Assembly: GCA_002914805.1 (NCBI GenBank) | Contig: JXTB01000073.1 | Location: forward strand, 965,502-1,029,501 | Source: Parasponia andersonii | Lineage: Eukaryota > Streptophyta > Magnoliopsida > Rosales > Cannabaceae | DNA length: 64,000 nt | Direction of reading: 5' to 3' | In this document: positions 23,117-36,424 of the stretch, in pieces | Layout: every line of letters begins with the position of its first letter | Numbering within the stretch: position 1 is the stretch's first letter | Notes under the pieces: model-generated | What the model was told of the DNA's origin: nothing | Seen by the model: only the letters and a program-made list of their open reading frames with translations | Databases searched by the model: none | Program-made: the position numbers and the translations under genes

Positions 23117-26100
23117 ATGGGGAGCTACAGTGTGGGGATTCAACGTTTGTCTGTGTTATCAGTTCAAAATGTAGTTTTTTTAAGGAGACCCAAGATACCA
23201 TTATCTGCAGTTGTTACCTCTGTTCCTGGCTATGCGACAATTAAGTCAAACCAGAGAATAAGGAGCTGCTCCTCTACCAACGCATTCGTTGTTGCCGACG
23301 ATGAAAAGTATGGCAATAAACAGGTCATAAGCATTACTCCGCGCCTTTACGATTACATCCTTGCCAACATTCGGGAGCCAGAGGTAATAATGAACTGACA
23401 CTCTCACATTTCTGTGACGGAAGTATAAAAATGTTTCTTTCTGTGCATATGTATTTCTTCTTCTGTTTGTTTTTCTATATTTTCGCTTTCCTTGTTTGAT
23501 TGTTGAACAGAGGCTGCATTTCAGATTCTAAGGCAACTCCGGGAGGAGACTGCTTCTATGCGTGGTAGTCAGATGCAGGTATGGCTACTANGAGGACATA
23601 ACACTTGAGCTGGTTTTGAGCTACCCAGGATTCCAATGAAATCTTACATGAGAATTAATTGAGGGACAAATATAGCTCTTGTGTGGGTGTCTCTTATCTT
23701 ATTTAGCACTTTAAGTTCTTTTTAAGTTTTTAACAACTACGTTGTAGTAAAATGAATCTTGTTATCTCTAATTACCATGATAGTAGTGTTTACTTACTAA
23801 ATCAACAAGATATATCTATGTATGTTATTGTTTGTGCTTAAAATTTCGACGTGTTCTATTAAATAATGTTGCATGCTATTTCTGGGTGTCAGGTTTCAGA
23901 CTTGCTTCTTTATTGGTAGATTAGAGTTGACATTGTTGTGTTTTTCAATAGGTGTCCCCAGACCAGGCACAACTGCTCGCTATGCTCGTGCAGATTCTTG
24001 GTGCAGAACGGTGTATTGAACTTGGTGTTTACACAGTATGCATCTGCCCTTAGCAAACCTTAAACTACATTATTGACCTGACACAGTTCTACTTATCCTC
24101 AAATTGAATACGTGCCAAAACATATCAGTACCTAGGCCTTGCATTTTGTAAAGATGATTTGAACAGACCAAAATTTTCTTATTTTTTCTCCTGATATAGT
24201 CTCATGAGAATGAGATTCACTCTGCTTCTTAGCGTCAAGTGATAAATAATCTTCGGGATTTTAAAGGAATTCTTACGAAAGTTGTTACAGTTCTTCATAT
24301 TTTTCTGTTTTTCTTTTTGAATATTGGCGCTTAAGCTGTACTACGATATTGATCTGTAACAGCACTGACCCTTTAACTGGTCACATAACGGATCACTATG
24401 CTTCTGCACTATGCGTGTCTCTCATTATGGAACTTCTTGGAAAGAATGAATTTCACTAGATTGATAATTGAATAATCCTCATCCTCAGTGTTAGTCCGTC
24501 TCCTTACTTACATCTGTGTATTCTTGTTTTCTTTATGCAGTAAAATTTTAATTAGTTTGTTAGAAACGGTTAAGTATTAGCCATGGTAAGGCTCGTTTGA
24601 GTAATGTGTTTCCTTCACATTTTGTCTTTGCATACTAGCTCGTGAATACATAGCTTGTAATTTTTTCCCCCGCTAGAAATTGACATTGCTTGTAGGTTGA
24701 TCTGATATATAGATACACAGTACCTAACTAATTAACTTAATTATCAGGGTTATTCGTCATTGGCCATCGCATTAGCCTTACCTGAGTCAGGTCTCTTAGT
24801 TGCCTGTGAAAGAGATGCCAAATGTCTTGAAGTAGCGAAAAAGTATTACGCTCGAGCCAATGTTTCACACAAGGTATAACCCTTTCACCTTGATGTCCTA
24901 GTGTATGGTTGACGGTAGGTTTTGTGATTGCTGATGCTTATGCATGTAGTAATGAATCTATGTCTGCTGGTAAAATCAGAAGAGGGTTGAATACCACCAT
25001 CGGGATTTCTCAAAATGCATCTCTTGTAGCCTTTTCCTCCATGTTTCTCACTTATTCGGAATGTGATAAAAATTTCACGTGCTTATCACTTGGAATAGGC
25101 TGGTGGAGCTGCTCCTAGCCATGTTTTCTCGACTTATGAAGCTTGATCTAGTTACATTTTCCCATACTTTACACATCTCAAAATGTGATCAAAGTTGGTG
25201 CTTGGTTCCTCCCCAGCAAATATGTTACTTAATTTAACATGACTATTTGGTAATAGGTGCATGTGAAACACGGACTTGCAGCAGACATCCTAAAATCATT
25301 GATTTTAACTGGTGAAGCATGCAGGTAATTGTAATGAGCAACTTTAAGCATGGGATGCATTCCCTCCTATGGCTTTCCCCCTTTGTATTTTCCTGCTATC
25401 GATGATCCATAAAACCAACTTCTTGTATATGGTCCTAAGTTTTCAAAAGGTCAAAGATGTTGTTTCTAGTCATTAACCAATTATGTTTTCAAATTACTTA
25501 AGGATCTAGTGTGCTTGTTGTATACCATTTCTTTGCAAATATGTACTTTCTGAAACACAATTCTTCATGTTTTCATCTATTGTGTTTCACTCATTGTTGA
25601 TGAATTTGTCATATTCTATGACAGATCTGAGAACTGAGTGCATATGAACAGTTCTGACATATTTCCTCCTCTGTGCAGCTATGATTTTGCATTTGTTGAT
25701 GCTGAGAAAAGGATGAATCAGGAATACTATGAATTGTTACTGCAACTGGTAAGACCAAAGTAAAGGCTGCGTGATGGGGTAATGTCTGCCTATGTATTTA
25801 ATTAGCTCTATTTAAGTTCTTAATTTAGGTAGTCCTTGGTTCCTTTGGACCGACAATCTTTTATATATCAGCTTTCAGTCTTTGCATGGATAATAGTGCA
25901 TACTTGAAATTTATTATCTTTGTCGCTTCTGATTGATTTCTTTTCTATTTATTCCTCACTTATGTTAAGATTGTCTTCTTACATTTAAGTCTACTTCCTT
26001 CTGTAAAATTTTCTTATTTTAGTTCTATATCAGCGTGTTTTTGAGGATGTTGCTATTGATTTGTTGATACAGGTAAGGGTTGGGGGCGTTATCGTGATTG

Positions 26101-26446
26101 ACAATGTCCTTTGGCATGGAAAAGTTGCTGACCCTTTGGTAAATAACTTGGAACTGAAAATTTCTCCCTTTAAGAGAAAGCATGTTCGTATTTCTTTTGC
26201 TAGAATAACTACGTAATGTTCATATGAGCAGGTGAATGATGCCAAGACTGCCAGCATCAGGAATTTCAATAAAAGCCTCATGGAGGACCAGCGCGTTAGC
26301 ATTAGCATGGTGAGTTTATATAGTCGTCTCTACATTTTAACATTTATTGAAGATTCTTCCAGATTGATTCACTTTTTAAAACATCTGAATCTTAGGTACC
26401 TATCGGAGACGGGATAACAATATGCAGAAAAAAGAAAACCTTATAG
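23117..26446 (+). CDS. CCoAOMT-family cation-dependent O-methyltransferase, probably plastidial
   Basis: SAM-dependent, divalent-metal-dependent methyltransferase of the caffeoyl-CoA O-methyltransferase family; the substrate is unknown for this branch. Nine in-frame exons: 23117-23383, 23525-23578, 23952-24035, 24748-24873, 25257-25324, 25679-25748, 26073-26138, 26232-26309, 26396-26446, giving 287 aa. Residues 1-60 are Ser/basic-rich and resemble a transit peptide. Family segments in order: ILRQLREETASMRGSQMQ, VSPDQAQLLAMLVQILGA, the SAM motif IELGVYTGYSSLAIAL (128-143), ACERD, FVDAEKR with metal-site Asp207, and VIVIDNVLWHG with Asp233-Asn234. The end VPIGDGITICRK is also typical. Exon 2 must use the second AG (TTTCAG at 23519-23524), because the first gives an early stop. 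An out-of-frame ATG begins at 23113. It is divergent from the SNAPIN-like gene. More like the At3g62000 branch than lignin CCoAOMTs (from memory). Confidence 0.93.
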
Positions 26447-28137
26447 TAGAAGTTCATAATATGTTGCTAAAGCGGCCAATTTAGTACTTAAACAACAATG
26501 GCGTTGGAACACTGCAATGGATCTATATAAGATGATGGTTAGATGTGGGAATGGCATAAAATTTGGAATTGGTATGATGTTTAGGAATATTAGGGAATCA
26601 ACTCAATTCTGTTGTTCGATTGTCCTGCTCAACAGCTGTTTCATTCAGTTCTTGTGTTCAAATTTGAAAAATCAATATGCTTCATGCATGATATGCGTGC
26701 GTATACATAGAGGGTAGTCAAGTCTATCCTCCTAGTGCATATTTTCTCTCCTGGCCAAAACCATTGATGAGCAACTAATTGCATCCTGCGAAGTTCAAGT
26801 CTACAACCAAATAAATTGATGACATATGCTTAAAACTTAAAGTGTAACTATTTGTTTATTGAAAGAAATGAAAATTAGTATACTGTAACCTGATTAGTAT
26901 GTGTCTAATATTCCTCTTTTGAAATAGAAGGAAGCACAGTATCTGGACAAAGGACAACAACAATGAACGCTGTTCTATGGAAAATAGGCCAACAAAATAA
27001 GAATTGTGCATGTATTAAGCCTGGTGATGTATCGAGAAATGTGTGGAACAAATTGTAAGCTTCAAATATGGTATCGAAGTCACAAAGAGTACTACTGTAT
27101 GTCTTACATAATTTCAACTTAATGACGTACATGAGTATTTTGCTTCATTACGCAGATTAATGTTGAGCCTTATGATTGCCTTAAAAATAAGAAAAGAGAT
27201 TATTTAGCTTGAAGTATGATTTAGAAAGTGTAACCACTAGGAAATGTTCATACAACGTATAAGACAGCTAGTAGGAGTTCAGATCTTTTTTTAAATTAAC
27301 TATATTAGGATTTGTATAGTTTACAACTTATGTAAATCTGTTATGGTCAGTAATTATCACTGTCTCATTCAACCTATCCATATAATTAAATTCTACAACC
27401 TACACGAGTAAATAAAGTATGAAATCTTATTAATATGAACTCAATGTTATGCGCTGTGATTGGCTTCAATATCTAAAAATATTAAATGTACATGATTTGA
27501 TGCTCACCCTACTCGATTATAAACACCCTCCCAAACTTTGTAAAAGTGGGGTATGCTCTCAAATCTTTTATTGTAATAATGACTATTTACTTTAATTATT
27601 CTTAAAATTGTTAGAAAATAGGCTTGAGCTTGGAAGCCCATGTGAATTATAAATTCCAGATGTGACTAACAACCATTTTCATCAACCATTTTAAAGCTAG
27701 AAATTAAGTGGGATCCATATCCTGTTGACGAAAAGTCATAGTGAATCCTTGTTCTCCTCTTTGAGTATGTTAATTTCATGTATTCACACGCTCAAAATAA
27801 GTACAGATGAGTGAGAAATTATTACTCAAACATATACCATTGGAATTGGAAAATAAGTGATAAGAATAGCTCAAATCCTATATTGGTGGGAGAAGCTTGT
27901 TACTAGCAGCATATTTAGGTCATATTTTGAGATGATAGTAAGTTTGACTATCATAGATGCTCTCTCAGACGCATGCAGAAATTGTAAATCATCAAGTAGG
28001 TACGACTGAAACTCGGACACGAATTCTACATATCAAAAAATCATCAAAAGCAAATCAATTTTAACGAAAACTATGTGACACACAAGTCTTGATTGTTAAC
28101 ATAATTACCATTTTGCAAGATTTCTTAAGCCATGAAC
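26447..28137. other. Intergenic DNA after the methyltransferase
   Basis: 3' UTR of the methyltransferase followed by AT-rich spacer. The right-hand part (about 27500-28137) is probably the remnant interior of the LTR retrotransposon whose primer-binding site is at 28144-28156. No intact exon is recognisable. Confidence 0.5.
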
Positions 28138-28285
28138 GAACTCCTTTGATACCACGTCTGTTGGAAGTAAAGTTTTGGTAACTTTAATTTTATTTAGACT
28201 TTATTATAAATGTTTGTTATTTTAGCATAATCTATATATATTGCTTGTTATTTTTCTAATAAAAATACGAGTCTTGGACTCTTAG
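28138..28285 (-). mobile_element. LTR-retrotransposon remnant: primer-binding site plus LTR start
   Basis: On the minus strand, CCAACA is followed after four bases by TGGTATCAAAGGAG, the arrangement of a copia-type LTR end and an initiator-methionine tRNA primer-binding site. The plus-strand LTR edge is TGTTGG at 28159. I could not find the matching second LTR, so this is a partial or badly eroded element whose right border is a guess. Confidence 0.45.
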
Positions 28286-28985
28286 CTATGTTTAGCAGGA
28301 AGGAAAGAAAACTTACAAAAGAAAGGGAAATATTTGGGATGCAAAGGAAAAAGGTTTATAGGCTATATTTGGTAGGAGGGAAAAAAGAGAAAAAAGAAAG
28401 AGTATGATGGAAAAATGGAGAGATAATAGAAATTTTGGATTGTTTGGTAAAATTTTGGGTTGTTTGGTAAGAAGGAAAATGAGAGGAAGGGAAAATAAGG
28501 AGGTGATCCACAAAAATTTTTCTCGAGAAGCAAAATTTAGCTAATGAAAGAATTTAATTTAACAAATTGCCTTTATATACCAATTTTCAAAATCATTATA
28601 CTAAGGTAAAATAGTTATTTCAAAATAAATCACTTTACAGAGGAAATGCACATTCCTTTCCTTTATACACATTTCCGATCCTCGCATTTTCTAGTTTCCT
28701 CATATTTTCTTTCGTCTATATGAAACATGGCCATATATATAATTTCTTATTCATTGTAGTTGTATAACTTTTTTCTTCTACTTATCTTTTCAATTTGGTG
28801 ATATAAAAAAATATTAGAGCTCACATTTTTTTTGCCTATCCATTTTTCCTTTATTCCTTATTTTCTCTCATACGAATAACTAAACATCCATTTTTCCATT
28901 TTCTCTTTCACTTTTCTCTCTAATGTTTTCTTTCCTTCCACTTTTTCCCTCTATCAAATGTAGTATAAACTTTTTAAAAGAATTT
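28286..28985. mobile_element. Fold-back / MITE-like stretch
   Basis: The left 250 bp is strongly purine-rich (GGAAGG, GAAAAAAGAG) with TTTGGTAGG-like openings. The right 170 bp is the pyrimidine-rich counterpart, ending CTATCAAATGTAGTA. The two arms are imperfectly complementary, which suggests a degraded fold-back element. No target duplication was found, and simple purine/pyrimidine bias could give the same look. Confidence 0.3.
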
Positions 28986-30295
28986 CATTAGTAATATCAA
29001 AATGGAGGAAAATGTCCCTAAACAAGAAAAAAAAAAAGAATGTAGGAAAATAAAGCCTTCAAATAAAAAGATGATTTTGTAGAATGTTCATGATAAATCA
29101 AATTATACCTCTCATTTCTCAAACATGTTTGTAAGAATGAATTTATTACCACTTAATAGATAAGTCACAAATCATATAAGAGAAGTGCTAAGTGCACTCT
29201 TTTTTATATTCTCCAATTTTATTCCAATTTTATTGTCTAACATGTGGATTTCACTATCCAGTTTAATATTTTAATAATACAACAAATTATAATGAAATCC
29301 ACGTATCAAGCATTAAGAAAGTGCGGAAGTGAGTGTTGCTAGTATTCCTCGTTATATTATATAAGGTTAGTTTAGTTTAGCTTCTTAACAAGCTGAAAGT
29401 ATTTTTTGAACAATATGTGAACTAAAAGGTGTTTGGTAAAAACCTGAAAATCAGATTATTCAATAAATTTTGACAAAATTACAGGCAAAAGCCAAAACTG
29501 GCTCAAGACAACTTTGGCTTTTAGATTAAGCAGGAATCTATATTATCTTTTAATGAATAAATCATAATGGCCATAATATCCTAACTTAAAAGTAAAAAAG
29601 CCACACATTTAATTGAATTTATTTTCATATATATATTTTTTAAAAAGTATTAATATATTTAAATCATAATTGACTAAAATATTCTTCATATTAATTATTT
29701 TGAAGTAACCAAATTGATTCTTTATTGAAATTTTAAATTCAGATAAAAATAAAGTAAATTAAATTAAAATAAAATAAATTTAATTGAGTAACTAATTTAA
29801 TTGAGTTTATTTTCATTTCAATTTTTTTTAAAGTATTAATAATGTAAAAATATGTATAATTGTAAAAAATATTAATAATTTTTTTTTATAAATATACATA
29901 ATTGCATAATTATGTTTATTTTGGTCATTTTATATTTGCACAACAATTTAATTATACAGTTTATCAAATAATTTAATACAATTTTTTTAAGTCAGAGTAC
30001 TTTAAAATTACAGTTTACTAAACATTCTACTATTTTAAGCTACAACAAATTTTTATTCTAGTACAACTAAAAATATTTTCCTAAAAATCTTTTCTATCAA
30101 ACAGACGGTAGAATCTAAAGATTTGTCCAATAATCCAAAACAGGGGGGTAAAAGAGTAATTAAACTAAAAAAAAAGTGTCAAAACGCACGTTTACTTTCT
30201 CACTATATAGGACTGGAGGATGAGAAGCCAAACTTTATTTCGGCGATGAGTCGTGTTTGCCTACATCAACGAGCTTTTGCTGCTCCTCCCCTCCA
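28986..30295. other. AT-rich spacer upstream of the translocator gene
   Basis: Very AT-rich. A possible MITE spans about 29428-30106, opening GTGTTTGGTAAAA and closing CTATCAAACAGAC, but the ends are weakly matched and no target duplication is evident. No coding exon is seen. Confidence 0.4.
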
Positions 30296-30303
30296 ATTAA
30301 GAC

Positions 30304-30742
30304 TAGTGGTGGCAATTCGGGCCGGGCCCAGCCCNAATAATTTGAATTGTAATAAATGATCATCAATAAAATCAAATTTCAATATTTCAAATTTATTTGT
30401 TTGATTATTTTTCTTAATATCTTATTTAATTATTATTAATTTTTTAACAATAGAAAACATATGTAGTTTATGTTGTCAACTTTTTTAAATGAAAATTCAA
30501 ATAAAAAGTTTAAATTTAACAGATTAAAAAAAGTTGTTAAAAAAAATCAAATAATAGAAAAAAAAAAACGGGCCGAGTACGGGCCGGCCCGACCCGATTT
30601 TGGCCCGTCAAAAAGCCCGGCGGGCCAATGGGCCCGGGCTGGATTATATTTTATTTTGACCGGGCCGAGCCGACCCGGTCACCCCATAAAGCCAGTGATG
30701 GGCGGGACGGGCCGGCCCGGCCCGCCCATTTCGCCACCTCTA
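30304..30742. mobile_element. Non-autonomous hAT-type DNA transposon, GGCCCGG-rich
   Basis: The left end TAGTGGTGGCAATTCGGGCC and right end GGCCCATTTCGCCACCTCTA-like (30724-30742) are imperfect inverted repeats. The 8-bp sequence ATTAAGAC flanks both ends exactly (30296-30303 and 30743-30750). The two ends are built of iterated GGGCCGGG/CCCGGCCC motifs around an AT-rich core. It is 439 bp, non-coding, and its right end lies about 200 bp upstream of the translocator ATG, so it sits in that gene's promoter or 5' leader. There is an N at 30335. Confidence 0.88.
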
Positions 30743-30950
30743 ATTAAGACTCGATTATCTAAATTTCTGGTCCATTTTACCCCTACTTTGCCGTTGCGAT
30801 TGCTTATTCCGAGTCTACTAGTAGCTAGGCGTAGCTTACTCTGTAGTTCCTACATATATACATATACACCTATATACGTTATACGCTCATATCCCGTTAC
30901 AGAATACAATTGCTGACAACTCCTCGGTTTCAATCTCAAACTTGGCTCCA

Positions 30951-33900
30951 ATGGCGGATCGGGTACGGACCTACGCCTACCTTCTCCTCTACATCGCCCT
31001 CTCCAGCGGCCAAATCTTCTTCAACAAGGTACGTCTCTCACTTCTGCCCCCCAAACGTGTCTTAGATCTACAGTTTGGCATTTGGTCAAATTGTTGCGCT
31101 TTCGTTCCGTTTGATTCCCGAGAAAATCGCTAGGAATCCCCATGGAAACTGTCGAAATCGAATAGAGAATGCCACTTTTTGTGTCTAGAATTGGTTTAGA
31201 GATAGAGATTTTTTTTTTTCCCGGTTGAAATTAGCTTCGTGATGAAGTCGTTTTTGAACAGTGGTTTGACTTTTTCTTTTCCCATATGCTTTTCAAGAAC
31301 CAGTTTTAGAAATGGGAGGGTTCGATTAATCAATGCTTGTGTTCTATGAAAGCATTTCTTTGGCTCTTATTTCAGTTCCACTACTTTGAAGAACAAGTGT
31401 TAAAAAAATTGCAAGGAGAAAGAAATTGGAACCTTGAAAATGAGACACTGCTTTTCAGAGTAGATATGTGTGTAATAACAAATATTATATAGCCCTTTAG
31501 AGAAAAAGTATGGAAAATATTACCTACATGACCATGCATTTGGCATCAAGAATCAGTTGTTTGTTGTATTTCAACTCCTTTATATTGCTTGAACACCACC
31601 TTTTTTATGGGAAACTTTTCATAATTGTTTCTATCGTGAAATCATGAATGTGTTTTGAGAATTGAATTATGTGACACAAGAAACGTATTATGGTATTCCT
31701 ATTACTAAGTTCATTATCAGATTTAATCTGGATAATATTACCCTCATCGTCTTATTTTTGGTGTTATCAGTAATTCATCATCATTGTTATCCAGAGATTT
31801 ATGTTTTCTTTCATCCTCTTGTTTGAAGTAATCATTTTATAATCTTGAAATGCAGTGGGTTTTATCGTCTAAGGAAATAAACTTCCCTTATCCTCTTGGG
31901 TTGACTCTTCTTCACATGGTCTTCTCCTCGGTCTTATGTTTTCTCGTCACCAAAGTTTTTAAGGTATTCAGTTGAGTAAATTCGTTTTATGTGGTCTTTG
32001 GATCAGATCTTTTAATTGTAACTGTTAATCTTGGTCTTTCACACCTCACAGATTATGAAGGTTGAAGAAGGAATGACTGCAGAAATGTAAGCAATGAAGC
32101 GGCTATCTTCCTTGTTTCTTAAATTCCAATTTGTTGTGTGTTTGTCATTTTTTTTAAATGGTAATTAGCTGTACTTTAGTATAACATTAAAAATAGAAAA
32201 AGTTCATAATGAATATTAGTGAGGAGAAGTTTAGTTTGTATTGAAGAACCTGAAATTTATCCACGCTTCTTGACTATGTTACTTCCACAAATTTTACTTT
32301 TGACAACAATACTTTTTGGGGGTGTTTAAGTGCTTTGGATAAGGGGGATGAAGACGTATTATTTCGTTGCAGATTTTTCTTAATGCAGAGCACCAATGAC
32401 CAAGCTTAAGCTTGGTGAGAGACTGGGCACCCTAAATTGATTTCTATGAGTACTTACCACATGTTTTTTGATTTCACCATGGATATAAGGCATACTAATG
32501 CAGTCATGGAGCCGTAGAAATGTGAATTATTGGTTTCTTGCAACTTGCAAGTCATATGTAGAAGATCTACTCATCCTATTGTAGTTCTGTCTTCCAGAAG
32601 TAGAAAAACCTTAACAAATAAATAGTTATAAAGAAATTGAGGACAAAAAGAATTCTGCTAGCTCCATACATAGGACGACAAATTTCCTGAAAAGAGCACA
32701 AAAGATTTTGTAATTTTTTTCCGTTAAGCAATAAAAGGTGTTTTTTGTTAGAATTGCTTACAAAGAACTAAAACGCTCTTGAACTATTAGTGTGAAGTGA
32801 CACAGCTAGTTATTCGAATAATCCTACTGGCTGGTGGAAGAAGTCTTTGTTTTTATATTGTTCTGTCTGTAATTCCGGTTAATCCTAGATGAATACAACC
32901 ATGTCATTAGTTTTAGCTCATTTCTTATTCCTTTAAAACATTTATTGGTGTCCTGGCTCTGATGAAAGTTATTATTCAATTTTAGATACCTAACATCAGT
33001 TGTACCAATCGGTGCGATGTTTGCGATGACGCTTTGGCTGGGAAACACTGCCTACCTTTATATTTCTGTTGCTTTTGCACAAATGTTGAAGGCCATCAGT
33101 AAGTCTTGATATTCCTGTTTCAAGGGTCTCACTATGTCTAAATATGCAGAGCCTTCAGAAGTTAGTTCATCTCAGCCAATTGAAACTATTTTTCTGAAAC
33201 TATTAAATTTGGTCAGATAGTATCTTCTTTTTTTGGTTGGGTGGATTTGTAAGATTGTAGCATGACTAATAGCTCCTGGATATGTATACTACTTTTTGTT
33301 ATATTCACTACTTGTAATATCTGATATCTAAAATGAGACTCCTATCCAGTGCCGGTGGCTGTATTCATTCTTGGAGTAGCAGCAGGACTCGAGGTAATGA
33401 GCTGCAGAATGCTATTGATCATGTCAGTGATAAGTTTTGGTGTTCTAGTGGCTTCCATTGGTGAAATAAATATCAATTGGGTAGGAGTGGTTTACCAGAT
33501 GGGAGGAGTTGTTGGAGAAGCTTTAAGACTTATTTTCATGGAAATTTTTGTTAAAAGGAAGGGACTTAAGCTAAACCCCATATCTGTCATGTACTATGTT
33601 AGTCCTTGCAGGTATATATCATGTTGATCTTCTCTTGTATCCGGTCATACCTTTGAAAGATTTTCTTTCTACCTGTAAATGAATGCCTATATGAATTAAA
33701 ATTTTCTCCTATGCAGTGCTCTTTGCCTATTCATTCCGTGGATTTTTCTTGAGAAGCCAAGGATAGATGCGAGTGGCTCGTGGAACTTTCCTCCTGTTGT
33801 TCTAGCACTCAACTCTCTGTGTACTTTCGCCCTCAACTTATCAGTTTTCCTCGTGATCACGCATACAAGTGCTTTGACCATTCGTGTGGCTGGAGTTATC

Positions 33901-34564
33901 AAGGATTGGGTTGTTGTCTTGTTGTCTGCCCTTTTATTTGCTGATACAAAGCTGACAATAGTAAATCTCTTTGGTTATGCCATTGGTAAGTAACTAACAA
34001 CACATTTTTTTCTACATTGTTGTATGTATTATAATGGGTTCTAATAAAGAATTTATCAAATCATTTAATTCTTGAATCAAAATTGACGCCTAGAAAAAGG
34101 ACTTAGGAAAGAACATTAAACAAGTGCTATGTCAATATGTCTATATATGCCCGCGCGCGCACACACCACTGGTCAGCCTGCCGGAATGCACAGCCTATTC
34201 CCAAAGCATAACACTTAGCTTGACAATTTTGGTTCATTAATCTCTCCCTCCAGCCTTCTCTCAGCTAATCTGGTTCATTGATCTCTAGCAAAGGCCATAA
34301 GAATGCAAATAACTAGTATATATAGATATGCTCGAACTATATTTACTATTTCATTGAAAAAAATTCTAGTGAAATGTCGATTTAAAGATGCAAGAATAGT
34401 GTAATGACTTGATTTTAATTATGAATATTTTTCATGCAGCCATAGCAGGTGTAGCAGCGTATAACAACCACAAGCTGAAAAAAGAAGCTACTCGTCGCAC
34501 CTCTGATGATAAAGAAAATGCTCAGTCTGTACAACTGACCTCACCCTCAGGTCCCAACAAGTAG
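30951..34564 (+). CDS. Sugar-phosphate/phosphate translocator, TPT (NST/DMT) family
   Basis: Multi-spanning membrane exchanger of the triose-phosphate translocator/nucleotide-sugar transporter family; the transported substrate is not known for this subgroup, and location is probably Golgi or another endomembrane because there is no plastid transit peptide. Seven in-frame exons: 30951-31028, 31856-31963, 32052-32086, 32986-33098, 33350-33611, 33717-33985, 34440-34564, coding 329 aa. It opens [20 protein letters not shown], then [87 protein letters not shown], and [20 protein letters not shown]; about ten hydrophobic spans. The tail is hydrophilic. The sequence is very close to what I recall of Arabidopsis At3g14410. 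The hAT insertion upstream ends about 208 bp before the ATG. Confidence 0.95.
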
Positions 34565-36068
34565 AAATACATCAGGAGCAGTCTTCCAAATTATTTTGAA
34601 GAAGGTATGATAACAAATCCATGCTCATACAGTACTTGTTTTATTTATTCATTATCTCTTTTAAAATATGTTTCACTTCAAAAAACTCCCAGCGCCCCTG
34701 GAAACCGATGGGCTTGTGTTACAGTTGCTATTTACTTTTGTTTTACGCTTTCATCTGATAATACGTGGGTAATTTTAGATTGTCTGAGTGATGCATCAGT
34801 AGCTCAGGTCTTTATGTCTTTTTATTGATTGTTGCAGCTGCTCCTATCATGGGGCACTGTTGCAATGGCAGGGATCAGAACGAATCGAACTGTAAAGATA
34901 TTAAATTTGTAAATTTAATCCTTGCAGAGGACTGCATTTTCAGAAGTCAGCGCACTTCTATTCATTGATACTTTGTTTGTAAAGGAAGTTCTCGGATCAC
35001 AATTGTCCTGTACCATCTTGTCAGAAAATTTTGAATCAATAGTTACGCCCAGGAAAATATGTCGCTCATTTATATTTGGAATTACGTAGTTTAAACCTCA
35101 ACCTGGTATATTGCAAGAATTAAATTATCATTTACTTCAGCAAATTTCTAATGTGAGGCATGTGATTCATTTCATGTGAGTTTTTGAAGTGTTTAAAGGT
35201 TAAAATTTTTTATTTTCATGGATACGTAATTCGTTTTAAAAGTTTTGAGGATGTTAAAACTTGTCTAGTTTGTAACTGTATGAGCAAAGAAAACGGGAAT
35301 TTGTTTGCTTTTTTCAATTCTTTCTTGGTTCCTACTTTCCTCACCTTTCCTCTCTCAAAAGTTGTATTTCAATTTCACAATGGAAAATATAGTGGCTGGT
35401 GGCTGGTGGCTAAACATTATAAATCATGCAACTGAACAAAGCTTATGTTGGTTTTTGACATTTGGGTTAGTGGCACTTCTGGTCCTGGCTTATGTGTGGA
35501 TTCAGACAATTTAGGTTTGGTTTGAGACTTTTCCTAAATCGAATGGTCGTTTTGGTTTGAGTTTCTATGGAGGCATTGTTATCAGATAAGTCCTGGTTAA
35601 ACATTGTTGTTTATGAGATTATTATCAGTCTGTCTGAATCCTACCGTAGAATTCATGTGGGTTCATGTTTAACATCGACTATAAAATAAAACAGAGAGAG
35701 AAGGAAATGCCAAAAGTTCCCTAATAAGGATTAAGGCATTAAGCGCTTTGTGAATTGTGATGTCAATCTAATCCATATTTTTCTCTCTAATTCGTTTCCG
35801 TAAAGTCTATATTAAAAGAGAATGCGTTGCTTAATCATTATATAAAGTCTTTACTAAAAGAGTGTCCATCGACAGGTGATGAATCCCTGTTTATGCTGCT
35901 TAATCATGGCAAACTATGAAGCTAAGCTTGTGTACGTATTGACATTCAAGATGAGAACATTTGACATCTCATTTCATAAGGAATGTGCCTTAAAGTGCTT
36001 TTACCATGGTGTAGAGATGATGCAAGAGTAACATAAAACACAATATATATATATATATATATACCAAT
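34565..36068. other. 3' UTR of the translocator gene and spacer
   Basis: Begins with the translocator 3' UTR, possibly with a spliced 3' UTR intron (GTATGA at 34602 to TTGCAG near 34840). The rest is AT-rich spacer with an AT microsatellite (about 36042-36062) running up to the assembly gap. No exon is recognised. Confidence 0.5.
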
Positions 36069-36424
36069 NNNNNNNNNNNNNNNNNNNNNNNNNNNNNNNN
36101 NNNNNNNNNNNNNNNNNNNNNNNNNNNNNNNNNNNNNNNNNNNNNNNNNNNNNNNNNNNNNNNNNNNNNNNNNNNNNNNNNNNNNNNNNNNNNNNNNNNN
36201 NNNNNNNNNNNNNNNNNNNNNNNNNNNNNNNNNNNNNNNNNNNNNNNNNNNNNNNNNNNNNNNNNNNNNNNNNNNNNNNNNNNNNNNNNNNNNNNNNNNN
36301 NNNNNNNNNNNNNNNNNNNNNNNNNNNNNNNNNNNNNNNNNNNNNNNNNNNNNNNNNNNNNNNNNNNNNNNNNNNNNNNNNNNNNNNNNNNNNNNNNNNN
36401 NNNNNNNNNNNNNNNNNNNNNNNN
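36069..36424. other. Assembly gap (356 N)
   Basis: Run of N flanked on the left by an AT microsatellite and on the right by AT-rich DNA, a typical place for assembly failure. The true size is unknown. Confidence 1.

Noticed and set aside
30470-30916. 148-aa open frame with GPARP-type repeats
   Set aside because: Translation of the GGCCCGG-rich hAT element and the translocator leader; an artefact of composition.
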